DNA of 12,669 nucleotides from positions 1 through 12,669 of the forward strand of contig CAMFPD010000053.1 of the NCBI GenBank assembly GCA_945971355.1, read 5' to 3'. The translations under genes were made by a program, and so were the position numbers. Positions within the stretch are counted from its first letter, which is position 1. The number at the start of each line of letters is the position of its first letter. Below are positions 6,839-12,669 of the stretch, in pieces. This stretch comes from an uncultured Lachnobacterium sp. (GTDB lineage Bacteria; Bacillota; Clostridia; Lachnospirales; Lachnospiraceae). The notes below the pieces were generated by a model. The model ran no database searches. It was given only the letters and a program-made list of their open reading frames with translations, and was not told the origin of the DNA.

Positions 6839-7496
6839 ATCGGTATCCAACTCCCCATTCAGTAATTATATGTTTTGGATTTTTTGAATCAACCTCGATC
6901 TTCTGCCTAAGCCACTTAATATGAACCGTCAGGGTTTGAATTTCTGATTCACTGTCGCTTCCCCAAACTGTGTTAAACAAATATTCCTTTTTTATAGTAA
7001 TCCCCTTGTTTTCCATCATTAGCTTAAGTAGCTCATACTCTTTAATAGTGGCATCAATCTTTTCATCTCTAACATAAATTGTATTGGTAACTGTATTTAT
7101 TTTTATTTCATCGGATATAATCTCATTGGTTGCATACTTTCTCGCAAATACCCCATTAATTTTTGCTAACAATATATCGATATCATAGGGCTTCTCTATA
7201 TAATCATCAGCCCCCAAGCCCAGGCCCTTTAGCTTATCATCCTTATCAGTCCTGGCACTGGCAATCATTATATGTGCATTTGAAGTCTCTCTTATTTTTG
7301 AACATACTGCAAATCCGTCCACACCAGGAAGATTAATATCCAAAATAATTAGCTTCGCCCCATACCTTTCAAATAACTCCAGTGCCTTTTCTCCATTTTC
7401 AGCCACACTCACTATGTAATTGTTTTCCTTTCGCAAAAAATCACATAGCAAGGTGCCTATTTCTTTATTGTCCTCGACAATTATAATATCAAGCAT
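6831..7496 (-). CDS. OmpR-family response regulator
   Basis: This 221-residue regulator has a receiver domain (about 1-115) and a C-terminal winged-helix DNA-binding domain (about 125-221). Receiver residues are complete: acidic pair Glu8-Asp9, phospho-acceptor Asp53 in ILDINLPG, Ser80 in the Thr/Ser switch position, and Lys102 in EKPYD. The winged helix carries the EYELLKLMMENKG segment, the recognition helix TLTVHIKWLRQKIE, and ends with the family-typical GVGYRFE. The ATG at 7496 follows GAGGGG by eight bases, and part of that site can be hidden in a hairpin (7508-7539). The kinase gene overlaps its 3' end. It lies between the trp operon and the kinase/ABC genes and most likely controls the ABC transporter operon downstream, as is common for such neighbours. 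Confidence 0.95.
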   Translation of the reverse strand: MLDIIIVEDNKEIGTLLCDFLRKENNYIVSVAENGEKALELFERYGAKLIILDINLPGVDGFAVCSKIRETSNAHIMIASARTDKDDKLKGLGLGADDYIEKPYDIDILLAKINGVFARKYATNEIISDEIKINTVTNTIYVRDEKIDATIKEYELLKLMMENKGITIKKEYLFNTVWGSDSESEIQTLTVHIKWLRQKIEVDSKNPKHIITEWGVGYRFE

Positions 7497-7507
7497 ATCA
7501 CTTACCC

Positions 7508-7539
7508 CTCATTGAACTTTTTGTTCACAACATAATGAG
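7508..7539 (-). promoter_or_regulatory. 5' leader hairpin overlapping the response regulator ribosome site
   Basis: In the minus-strand RNA, CTCAT (7539-7535) pairs with ATGAG (7512-7508) and TGAAC (7527-7523) pairs with GTTCA (7517-7513) around an AAAAA loop, leaving a 7-nt bulge on the 5' side. The ATGAG arm contains the first bases of the GAGGGG Shine-Dalgarno site, so folding could reduce translation of the regulator. Confidence 0.4.
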
Positions 7540-7550
7540 CATATACACAT

Positions 7551-7578
7551 GATATACTATTCATAATCACTCTTACAA
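7551..7578 (-). promoter_or_regulatory. Candidate promoter of the two-component system operon
   Basis: On the minus strand TTGTAA (7578-7573) and TATATC (7556-7551) are 16 bp apart in the 88-nt gap between trpA and the response regulator gene. The match is modest and the region is AT-rich, so this is a weak call. No terminator precedes it. Confidence 0.3.
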
Positions 7579-7584
7579 GTGGTA

Positions 7585-8343
7585 TTACTTCATGGATTTA
7601 ACATATTCACCCACATATTTAGGTGAATCCTTACCATACTTCTCAATTATCTTAATAATTGCAGAGCCCACAATTGCCCCATCTGCTATCTCATACATTT
7701 TGTGAGCCTGTTCTGGTGTAGAAATACCAAATCCAATGGCACATGGAACATCTGTATTTTCTCGCACAACCTTTACGATAGAGGATAAATCCGTCTTAAT
7801 CTCACTTCTTGTTCCTGTTACACCAAGGCTGGATACAATATAAATAAATCCTTCTGCTTCCTTTGCTATCATCGCAATTCTATTTTCTGAGGTTGGAGCA
7901 ATAAAAGAGATTAAATCCACATCATACTGCTTGCACAATGCCTGGAATTCCTCTTTCTCCTCATATGGCAGGTCTGGTAAGATAAGTCCATCAATGCCAA
8001 TTTCATTACAGATTGAGATGAATTTTTCTGCTCCATAAGAAAACACAACATTAGCATAAGTCATAAAAACCATTGGAATATCTATATCCTGTCTTAAATC
8101 TCTTACCAGATCAAATACCTTGTCAGTTGTCACTCCACCATTAAGTGCTCTAATATTAGCCGCCTGTATAACAGGGCCTTCTGCAGTTGGATCTGAGAAT
8201 GGAATTCCAAGCTCAATAAGATCTGCTCCATTTTCTACTGCAGCTCTCACAATTGCTTCTGTTGTTTCTAAATCTGGATCACCACAGGTTATAAATGGAA
8301 TAAATGCTTTCTTGTTTTCAAATGCTTTACTAATCTTACTCAT
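7585..8343 (-). CDS. trpA: Tryptophan synthase alpha chain
   Basis: This cytosolic TIM-barrel enzyme cleaves indole-3-glycerol phosphate to indole and glyceraldehyde 3-phosphate and channels indole to the TrpB subunit. At 252 residues it is slightly shorter than the 268-residue enteric enzyme. The catalytic Glu (Salmonella Glu49) is Glu44 in LIELGIPFSDP. The second catalytic acid, Asp60 in Salmonella, is replaced by Glu55 in SDPTAEGPVIQ. Phosphate-binding loops near SLGVTG and GFGIST are present. The start chosen is ATG 8343, which has GGAGG six bases upstream and overlaps the trpB stop by 8 bases. An in-frame start at 8391 would lie deep inside trpB and is rejected. It is the last gene of the trp operon. 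No clear terminator follows. Confidence 0.95.
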   Translation of the reverse strand: MSKISKAFENKKAFIPFITCGDPDLETTEAIVRAAVENGADLIELGIPFSDPTAEGPVIQAANIRALNGGVTTDKVFDLVRDLRQDIDIPMVFMTYANVVFSYGAEKFISICNEIGIDGLILPDLPYEEKEEFQALCKQYDVDLISFIAPTSENRIAMIAKEAEGFIYIVSSLGVTGTRSEIKTDLSSIVKVVRENTDVPCAIGFGISTPEQAHKMYEIADGAIVGSAIIKIIEKYGKDSPKYVGEYVKSMK

Positions 8344-9526
8344 GTATATCCTCCCCTCTGTAGCGGGCGATAGCAGCACAGTCTTTATCACCTCTACCGG
8401 AAATAGTTACTACAATAATTTTGTCCTTATCCATTGTTGGAGCCAGCTTCATTGCGTAAGCAACAGCATGGGCTGACTCGATGGCTGGAATAATGCCTTC
8501 AGTTCTTGACAAATATTCAAATGCATTCACAGCTTCATCATCTGTTATTGGCACATATTTTGCCCTGCCTATATCATGCAAATGTGCATGTTCTGGTCCA
8601 ATACCAGGATAGTCAAGTCCTGCCGATATAGAGTACACTGGAGCAATCTGTCCATATTTATCCTGACAGAAATATGATTTCATACCATGAAAAATTCCAA
8701 GTCTGCCTGTATTTATAGTTGCAGCTGTCTCAAAGGTATCGATACCCCGACCTGCGGCTTCGCATCCAATCAGCTCCACATCTTTGTCCTCAATAAAATT
8801 GTAGAAGCTTCCCATAGCATTTGAACCACCACCTACGCAGGCAATAACTGCATCTGGAAGTCTATTCTCTTTTTCCAGCATCTGCTCTTTGATTTCCTTT
8901 GAAATAACAGACTGAAAATCACGGACAATTGTTGGAAAAGGATGTGGTCCCATAACAGAGCCCAGGCAATAATGTGTATCTTCGATACGTGATGTCCATT
9001 CGCGCATTGCCTCAGACACAGCATCCTTAAGTGTAGCTGTTCCAGACTTAACAGGAATAACCTCTGCACCAAGCAAATGCATACGATACACATTAAGAGC
9101 CTGACGCTTTGTATCTTCTTCTCCCATAAAGACAACACATTCCATTCCCATAAGTGCAGCCGCTGTTGCAGTGGCAACACCATGCTGTCCTGCACCTGTC
9201 TCTGCTATCAGACGTGTTTTTCCCATCTTCTTGGCAAGAAGTGCCTGCCCTAACACATTGTTAATTTTGTGGGAACCTGTGTGATTTAAATCCTCTCTCT
9301 TGAGATAGATTTTTGCTCCGCCGAGATCCTTTGTCATTTTTTCTGCATAATACAATCTCGATGGTCTTCCTGCATACTCGTTAAAAAGCTCTGTGAGCTC
9401 ACGATTAAATTCAGGATCATTTTTAAAATGATTATAGGCTTCCTCTAATTCTATCACTGCATTCATCAGTGTTTCAGGTATGTACTGTCCACCGTGAACG
9501 CCAAATCTTCCATTTTTATTAGTCAT
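8336..9526 (-). CDS. trpB: Tryptophan synthase beta chain
   Basis: This PLP enzyme of 396 residues condenses indole with serine to make tryptophan in the alpha2-beta2 complex. The PLP lysine is Lys87 in NHTGSHKINN, the same number as in Salmonella. Glu109 in AETGAGQHG is the catalytic acid, and GGGSNAMG (232-239) binds the cofactor phosphate. The N-terminal GRFGVHGGQYIPETLM is typical of the TrpB1 class that pairs with TrpA. The start chosen is ATG 9526, with AAAGGA nine bases upstream and an 8-base overlap with trpF. A longer frame opening with TTG at 9556 is unlikely. Its stop overlaps the trpA start in the same 8-base pattern (ATGAGTAA), so the two subunits should be made in step. Confidence 0.97.
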   Translation of the reverse strand: MTNKNGRFGVHGGQYIPETLMNAVIELEEAYNHFKNDPEFNRELTELFNEYAGRPSRLYYAEKMTKDLGGAKIYLKREDLNHTGSHKINNVLGQALLAKKMGKTRLIAETGAGQHGVATATAAALMGMECVVFMGEEDTKRQALNVYRMHLLGAEVIPVKSGTATLKDAVSEAMREWTSRIEDTHYCLGSVMGPHPFPTIVRDFQSVISKEIKEQMLEKENRLPDAVIACVGGGSNAMGSFYNFIEDKDVELIGCEAAGRGIDTFETAATINTGRLGIFHGMKSYFCQDKYGQIAPVYSISAGLDYPGIGPEHAHLHDIGRAKYVPITDDEAVNAFEYLSRTEGIIPAIESAHAVAYAMKLAPTMDKDKIIVVTISGRGDKDCAAIARYRGEDIHE

Positions 9527-10130
9527 AACTTTTTTCCTTTCTAACAGCAGCAACAAACATTGTCATTTTCTCTGCATCTTTATATCCATCAGTTTCTATT
9601 CCAGAGCTAACATCAACAGCATAAGGTTTAATCTCTTTTACAGCCATTTCCACATTCTGAGTATCAAGTCCCCCAGCCAGAAAAAATGGGCGCCTTATAT
9701 TTTTTATCAAATTCCACTCGAAGGTTTTACCTGAGCCTGTTCCAGAATCAAGTAATACATAATCAGCACTGCTGCACTCAATAGCTGCAATATCATCAGA
9801 ATTTTTTATGCAAAAAGCTTTTATTATTGGTTTTTTGCTTAATTTCCTTAACTCCCTTACGTAGTTCTCATCTTCGCTTCCATGTAACTGAGCAATGTCG
9901 ATTATATTTTCTTCCAAAAGCTTAGCCACCTGCTCCACTGACTCGTTAACAAATACTCCAACAGCCTGTATCTCTTCTGATAATTTACTTTTTAGAACAG
10001 CTGCAGCCTCTGGTGCAACATAGCGTTTACTTTTTTTTGCAAAAACAAAACCAATGTACTCTGGCTTTAGTTCATTCACTACTGATATGTCGCTTTCTCT
10101 TGAAATTCCACAGAGTTTAATTTTTGTCAT
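9519..10130 (-). CDS. trpF: Phosphoribosylanthranilate isomerase
   Basis: This 203-residue TIM-barrel enzyme catalyses the Amadori rearrangement of phosphoribosylanthranilate to CdRP. The general base Cys7 lies in KLCGI, QLHG is at 81-84, and the general acid Asp128 is in VLLDSGTGSGKTF. The phosphate loops LAGGL (151-155) and DVSSGIE (173-179) are typical. The gene stands alone, not fused to trpC as in enteric bacteria. Its ATG overlaps the trpC stop (ATGA), with GAGG six bases upstream, and its own end overlaps trpB. Confidence 0.96.
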   Translation of the reverse strand: MTKIKLCGISRESDISVVNELKPEYIGFVFAKKSKRYVAPEAAAVLKSKLSEEIQAVGVFVNESVEQVAKLLEENIIDIAQLHGSEDENYVRELRKLSKKPIIKAFCIKNSDDIAAIECSSADYVLLDSGTGSGKTFEWNLIKNIRRPFFLAGGLDTQNVEMAVKEIKPYAVDVSSGIETDGYKDAEKMTMFVAAVRKEKSYD

Positions 10131-10918
10131 ACAATACCTCGCAGCCTATCAAGCTGTTCCTTTTTATTCTCAGCTCTCATCAAAGCTTCCCCCACAAGTA
10201 CAGCGTCAGCACCAATCTCTCGAAGCTTAATTATATCATCGGCAGATTTCACACCGCTTTCTGACACAAACAACACATCCTCTGGAATCAATTCACGAAG
10301 TCTGCGACTATTATCCGTATCAATTGTAAAATCCTTCAAATTACGATTATTGACACCAATAATTCGTGCCCCGGCAGCTATAGCTGTTTTAACCTCTTCT
10401 TCATCATGAGTCTCGACCAGCGCCGATAACCCAAGTTCTTCACATATACCCAGATATTTTACAATCTGGTCTTTGCTCAATATGGAGCATATTAATAAAA
10501 CTGCGGATGCTCCCAATACCTTTGCCTGATAAATCTGATATTCATCAACTGTAAAGTCCTTGCGAAGACATGGAATCGACACCTCAGCTGCTATCTCCTC
10601 TAAGTATTTATCGCTTCCCAGAAACCATTTCGGCTCCGTCAAAACCGAGATACAATCTGCACCAGCCATTTCATAATCCTTAGCTATCTGCAAATAATTA
10701 AAATTAGGTTCAATTAATCCCTTAGAAGGAGAAGCTTTTTTACATTCACAGATAAATGCCATTTCTGTTTTTTTCAGGGCTTTTTCAAAAGCAAAATCTC
10801 TGCTGTGGTCATTTGCCAGCGCCATGGCCTTTTCCTTTATCTCTTCCAAACTTGTTTTTCTCTTGTCAATTGCTACTCTCTCTCGCGCATATTCTGCAAG
10901 CTCATCTAATATAGTCAT
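10127..10918 (-). CDS. trpC: Indole-3-glycerol phosphate synthase
   Basis: This 263-residue TIM-barrel enzyme closes the indole ring from CdRP, releasing water and CO2. Recognisable active-site stretches are ECKKASPSKG (58-67, with Glu58 and Lys60), CLRKDF (Lys120), VETH (Glu169), GVNNRNL (188-194) and SESGV (219-223). The N-terminal helix typical of the family (residues 1-45) is intact. The ATG is preceded by GAGGAGG and shares one base with the trpD stop (TAATG). The gene's own stop overlaps trpF by 4 bases. Confidence 0.97.
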   Translation of the reverse strand: MTILDELAEYARERVAIDKRKTSLEEIKEKAMALANDHSRDFAFEKALKKTEMAFICECKKASPSKGLIEPNFNYLQIAKDYEMAGADCISVLTEPKWFLGSDKYLEEIAAEVSIPCLRKDFTVDEYQIYQAKVLGASAVLLICSILSKDQIVKYLGICEELGLSALVETHDEEEVKTAIAAGARIIGVNNRNLKDFTIDTDNSRRLRELIPEDVLFVSESGVKSADDIIKLREIGADAVLVGEALMRAENKKEQLDRLRGIV

Positions 10919-11946
10919 TATTCCTCCTCTGGGCGATTGCTGACCTCGATAAATTTATTCAGTACCTCAAGTGCTTTTCCAGAATCAATGATTTCTCCTG
11001 CAAGCTTGATTCCTTCCTTCATGCTATCTGCCTTTCCACCAATATACAGTGCAGCTCCTGCATTCATAAGTACAGCATTTCTCTTATGTCCCTTTTCCCC
11101 ATTTAGAATTGCAAGTGTTATTTTTGCATTATCCTCTGGTGTGCCACCCTTTAAATCTTCTTTGGTACATCTGTCAAATCCAAATTCTTCTGGTGTGATT
11201 ACATAAGACTTGAACCATCCATCATTGATCTCACATACCTTTGTTGGTGCACTCATTGAGATCTCATCTAACTTATCCTGTCCATAAACTACCATTCCAC
11301 GTTTTACACCAAGGTTAATAAGTACCTGTGCTAATGGCTCTACCAAATATTCATCATATACCCCAAGCAGCTGCATAGAAGGAGTTCCCGGATTAGTAAG
11401 AGGTCCTAAAATATTGAATACTGTTCTAAAACCAAGCTCCTTACGAATTGCGCCTACGTACTTCATTGATGTGTGATATTTCTGTGCAAAGAAGAAACAC
11501 ATACCTACCTCATTCAAAAGCTCAACACATCTTTTGGGACTCTGATTTATGTTTACACCAAGAGCTTCAAGGCAATCTGCTGTACCGCAAAGTGAGGATG
11601 CTGCTCTGTTTCCATGTTTTGCGACCTTCATTCCTCCAGCTGCTGCAACAAGCGCAGATGTTGTTGAGATATTGAAGCTTTGGGCATTATCTCCGCCTGT
11701 TCCAACAATTTCAAAAATATCCATTCCTGTTTCTACCTTAGTTGCATGGTCTCTCATGGCAGCTGCACATCCAGCAATCTCATCTGTAGTCTCTGCTCTG
11801 GCACTCTTTGTGGACAAAGCTGCTAAGAATGCTGCGTTTTGTGTCTGAGAGGTCTCTCCACTCATAATCTCATTCATTACCTGATATGCCTCATCATAAG
11901 ACAAATCCTCTTTATTAACGATTTTTACAATTGCTTCCTTTATCAT
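10918..11946 (-). CDS. trpD: Anthranilate phosphoribosyltransferase
   Basis: This 342-residue enzyme transfers phosphoribose from PRPP to anthranilate. The PRPP-binding signature is GTGGD (82-86), followed by SFNIST, then KHGNRAASS (110-118) and NILGPLTNP (178-186), with Arg168 near the anthranilate site. Length is normal for an unfused TrpD. The ATG at 11946 follows AAAGGAG by nine bases. An ATG-TAA pair sits between that site and the start but is too close to it to compete well. This is the only trp gene in the window not overlapping its upstream neighbour. It is preceded by 136 nt holding a tandem repeat array. Confidence 0.97.
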   Translation of the reverse strand: MIKEAIVKIVNKEDLSYDEAYQVMNEIMSGETSQTQNAAFLAALSTKSARAETTDEIAGCAAAMRDHATKVETGMDIFEIVGTGGDNAQSFNISTTSALVAAAGGMKVAKHGNRAASSLCGTADCLEALGVNINQSPKRCVELLNEVGMCFFFAQKYHTSMKYVGAIRKELGFRTVFNILGPLTNPGTPSMQLLGVYDEYLVEPLAQVLINLGVKRGMVVYGQDKLDEISMSAPTKVCEINDGWFKSYVITPEEFGFDRCTKEDLKGGTPEDNAKITLAILNGEKGHKRNAVLMNAGAALYIGGKADSMKEGIKLAGEIIDSGKALEVLNKFIEVSNRPEEE

Positions 11947-11976
11947 GACTTACATCTCCTTTATATTTTCTTTTAT

Positions 11977-12067
11977 AATTCATCCTTTTAATTCATCTTT
12001 ATATTTCATCCTAATATTTCATCTTAATACTTAATTTTCACATTTCATTTTCATATTGCATCTTAAT
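11977..12067. repeat. Seven tandem 13-bp repeats in the trpG-trpD spacer
   Basis: Exactly seven consecutive 13-bp units fill 91 bases. The plus-strand consensus is ATTTCATCTTAAT, which is ATTAAGATGAAAT in the mRNA. Units begin at 11977, 11990, 12003, 12016, 12029, 12042 and 12055. The unit at 12016 matches the consensus exactly, the units at 12003 and 12055 differ by one base, and the unit at 12029 is the most diverged. Decayed copies may continue to 11952, where they merge with the trpD Shine-Dalgarno site. Most copies give the mRNA a GATGA-type motif, so the leader contains several short upstream AUGs and weak ribosome-like sites. Confidence 0.85.
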
Positions 12068-12082
12068 GCAACAAATTCATCA

Positions 12083-12646
12083 TCAGCGTATAAAATTCTT
12101 TAGCATCGTCCTGCCGTCCGGAGTCATTATAGACTCAGGATGAAATTGAACGCCATATATTGGATATTCCCTATGCTGTATGGCCATCACTTCACCATCG
12201 GCAGTGCGTCCAGTAATTTTGATACACTCTGGTATTGTATCAGCATCCGCTGCAAGAGAATGATATCTGGCCACAAGTGCATGCTCTGGGCAGCCCTTAA
12301 ACAATGGGCATTCATTATCAAAAACTGTGTCTGACTGTTTTCCATGCATCAGCTCTTTGGCATAAGTTATAGTGGCTCCAAATGCTGCACATATTGCCTG
12401 ATGTCCCAGACATACCCCAAGAATTGGTATTTCGCCTCCAAATTCTTTTACAACATCAATGATTATCCCTGCATCCTCTGGTCTTCCCGGTCCAGGAGAT
12501 AAAATAATTCGGTCTGGCTTCATATCACGAATTTCATTTATTGTCATCTCGTCATTTCTGATTACCTTGATATCAGGCTCTATCTCTCCCACCAGCTGAA
12601 AAAGGTTATAAGAAAAACTGTCATAATTATCAATCAACAAAATCAT
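12083..12646 (-). CDS. trpG: Anthranilate synthase glutamine amidotransferase subunit
   Basis: This 187-residue class I glutamine amidotransferase supplies ammonia to the TrpE subunit, which makes anthranilate from chorismate. The catalytic triad is visible: Cys79 in GVCLGHQ, His169 and Glu171 in VQFHPES. The oxyanion loop is SPGPGRPEDAG (50-60). It opens with the family-typical MILLIDNYDSFSYNL. It stands alone, not fused to trpD as in enteric bacteria, and could also serve p-aminobenzoate synthesis in a PabA role. The ATG follows AGGAGG by seven bases and overlaps the stop of the gene upstream (ATGA). Confidence 0.96.
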   Translation of the reverse strand: MILLIDNYDSFSYNLFQLVGEIEPDIKVIRNDEMTINEIRDMKPDRIILSPGPGRPEDAGIIIDVVKEFGGEIPILGVCLGHQAICAAFGATITYAKELMHGKQSDTVFDNECPLFKGCPEHALVARYHSLAADADTIPECIKITGRTADGEVMAIQHREYPIYGVQFHPESIMTPDGRTMLKNFIR

Positions 12647-12669
12647 AATTCTTCCTCCTGTGCAATTTC
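12643..12669 (-). CDS. trpE: Probable 3' end of anthranilate synthase component I (partial)
   Basis: One minus-strand frame runs open from the window edge and reads EIAQEEEL before a TGA that overlaps the trpG start as ATGA. The same 4-base overlap occurs at trpC-trpF, and trpE is the usual neighbour here. Only eight codons are visible, so identity rests on position alone. Confidence 0.5.
   Translation of the reverse strand, partial: EIAQEEEL

Noticed and set aside
3081..7496. Naming the ABC and two-component genes bceA/bceB/bceR/bceS
   Set aside because: The permease topology (two outer domains, eight helices) and the kinase's own outer domain do not match the Bce type.
8833..9195. A 120-codon open frame on the minus strand in another frame of trpB
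   Set aside because: It lies wholly inside trpB, has no family resemblance and no distinct ribosome site.
11448..11848. Plus-strand open frames opposite trpD
   Set aside because: They are antisense to a well-conserved enzyme gene and resemble nothing recognisable.
11977..12067. CRISPR-like array
   Set aside because: The 13-bp units are directly adjacent with no spacers and there are no cas genes, so it is a simple tandem repeat.

Overview
This is a low-GC window in which every confident protein gene lies on the minus strand. The gene content and order point to an anaerobic Clostridia-type Firmicute, most likely Lachnospiraceae. The pointers are a complete trpE-G-D-C-F-B-A style operon with unfused genes, purine-rich Shine-Dalgarno sites, AT-rich spacers, a MerR/YbjQ/YhfC cluster, and an FtsX-type ABC transporter with its own two-component system. 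The taxonomic call is inference from gene content and composition. No marker gene is present.

Layout from left to right, with transcription running right to left. (1) Positions 1-147 carry no gene but fold into a nested set of helices typical of a structured non-coding RNA, probably on the plus strand. A raiA-type RNA is the best guess, unproven. Positions 148-301 hold a large nested inverted repeat. (2) Positions 302-2047 are a three-gene operon: a MerR-type regulator with two C-terminal membrane helices, a YbjQ/UPF0145 protein and a YhfC-family intramembrane protease. Its promoter has the 19-bp spacer and central dyad of a MerR-controlled promoter, with a second copy of the dyad 44 bp upstream. 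(3) Positions 2176-5438 are an ABC exporter operon: an 8-helix FtsX/MacB-like permease, then the ATPase, then a strong terminator. (4) Positions 5574-7496 are a response regulator and sensor kinase operon ending in a strong terminator. It lies directly upstream of the transporter operon and probably controls it. (5) Positions 7585-12669 are the tryptophan operon: the last codons of a probable trpE, then trpG, trpD, trpC, trpF, trpB and trpA. All junctions overlap by 1-8 bases except trpG-trpD, which contains seven tandem 13-bp repeats.

How the genes work together: the trp genes convert chorismate to tryptophan through anthranilate, PRA, CdRP, indole-3-glycerol phosphate and indole. The two-component system presumably senses an envelope signal and switches on the exporter. 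The MerR cluster looks self-regulated. It pairs a membrane-tethered transcription factor with an intramembrane protease, which suggests, without proving, signalling by regulated proteolysis. I consider this cluster, the 5'-end structured RNA and the trpG-trpD repeat array the three most interesting things here.
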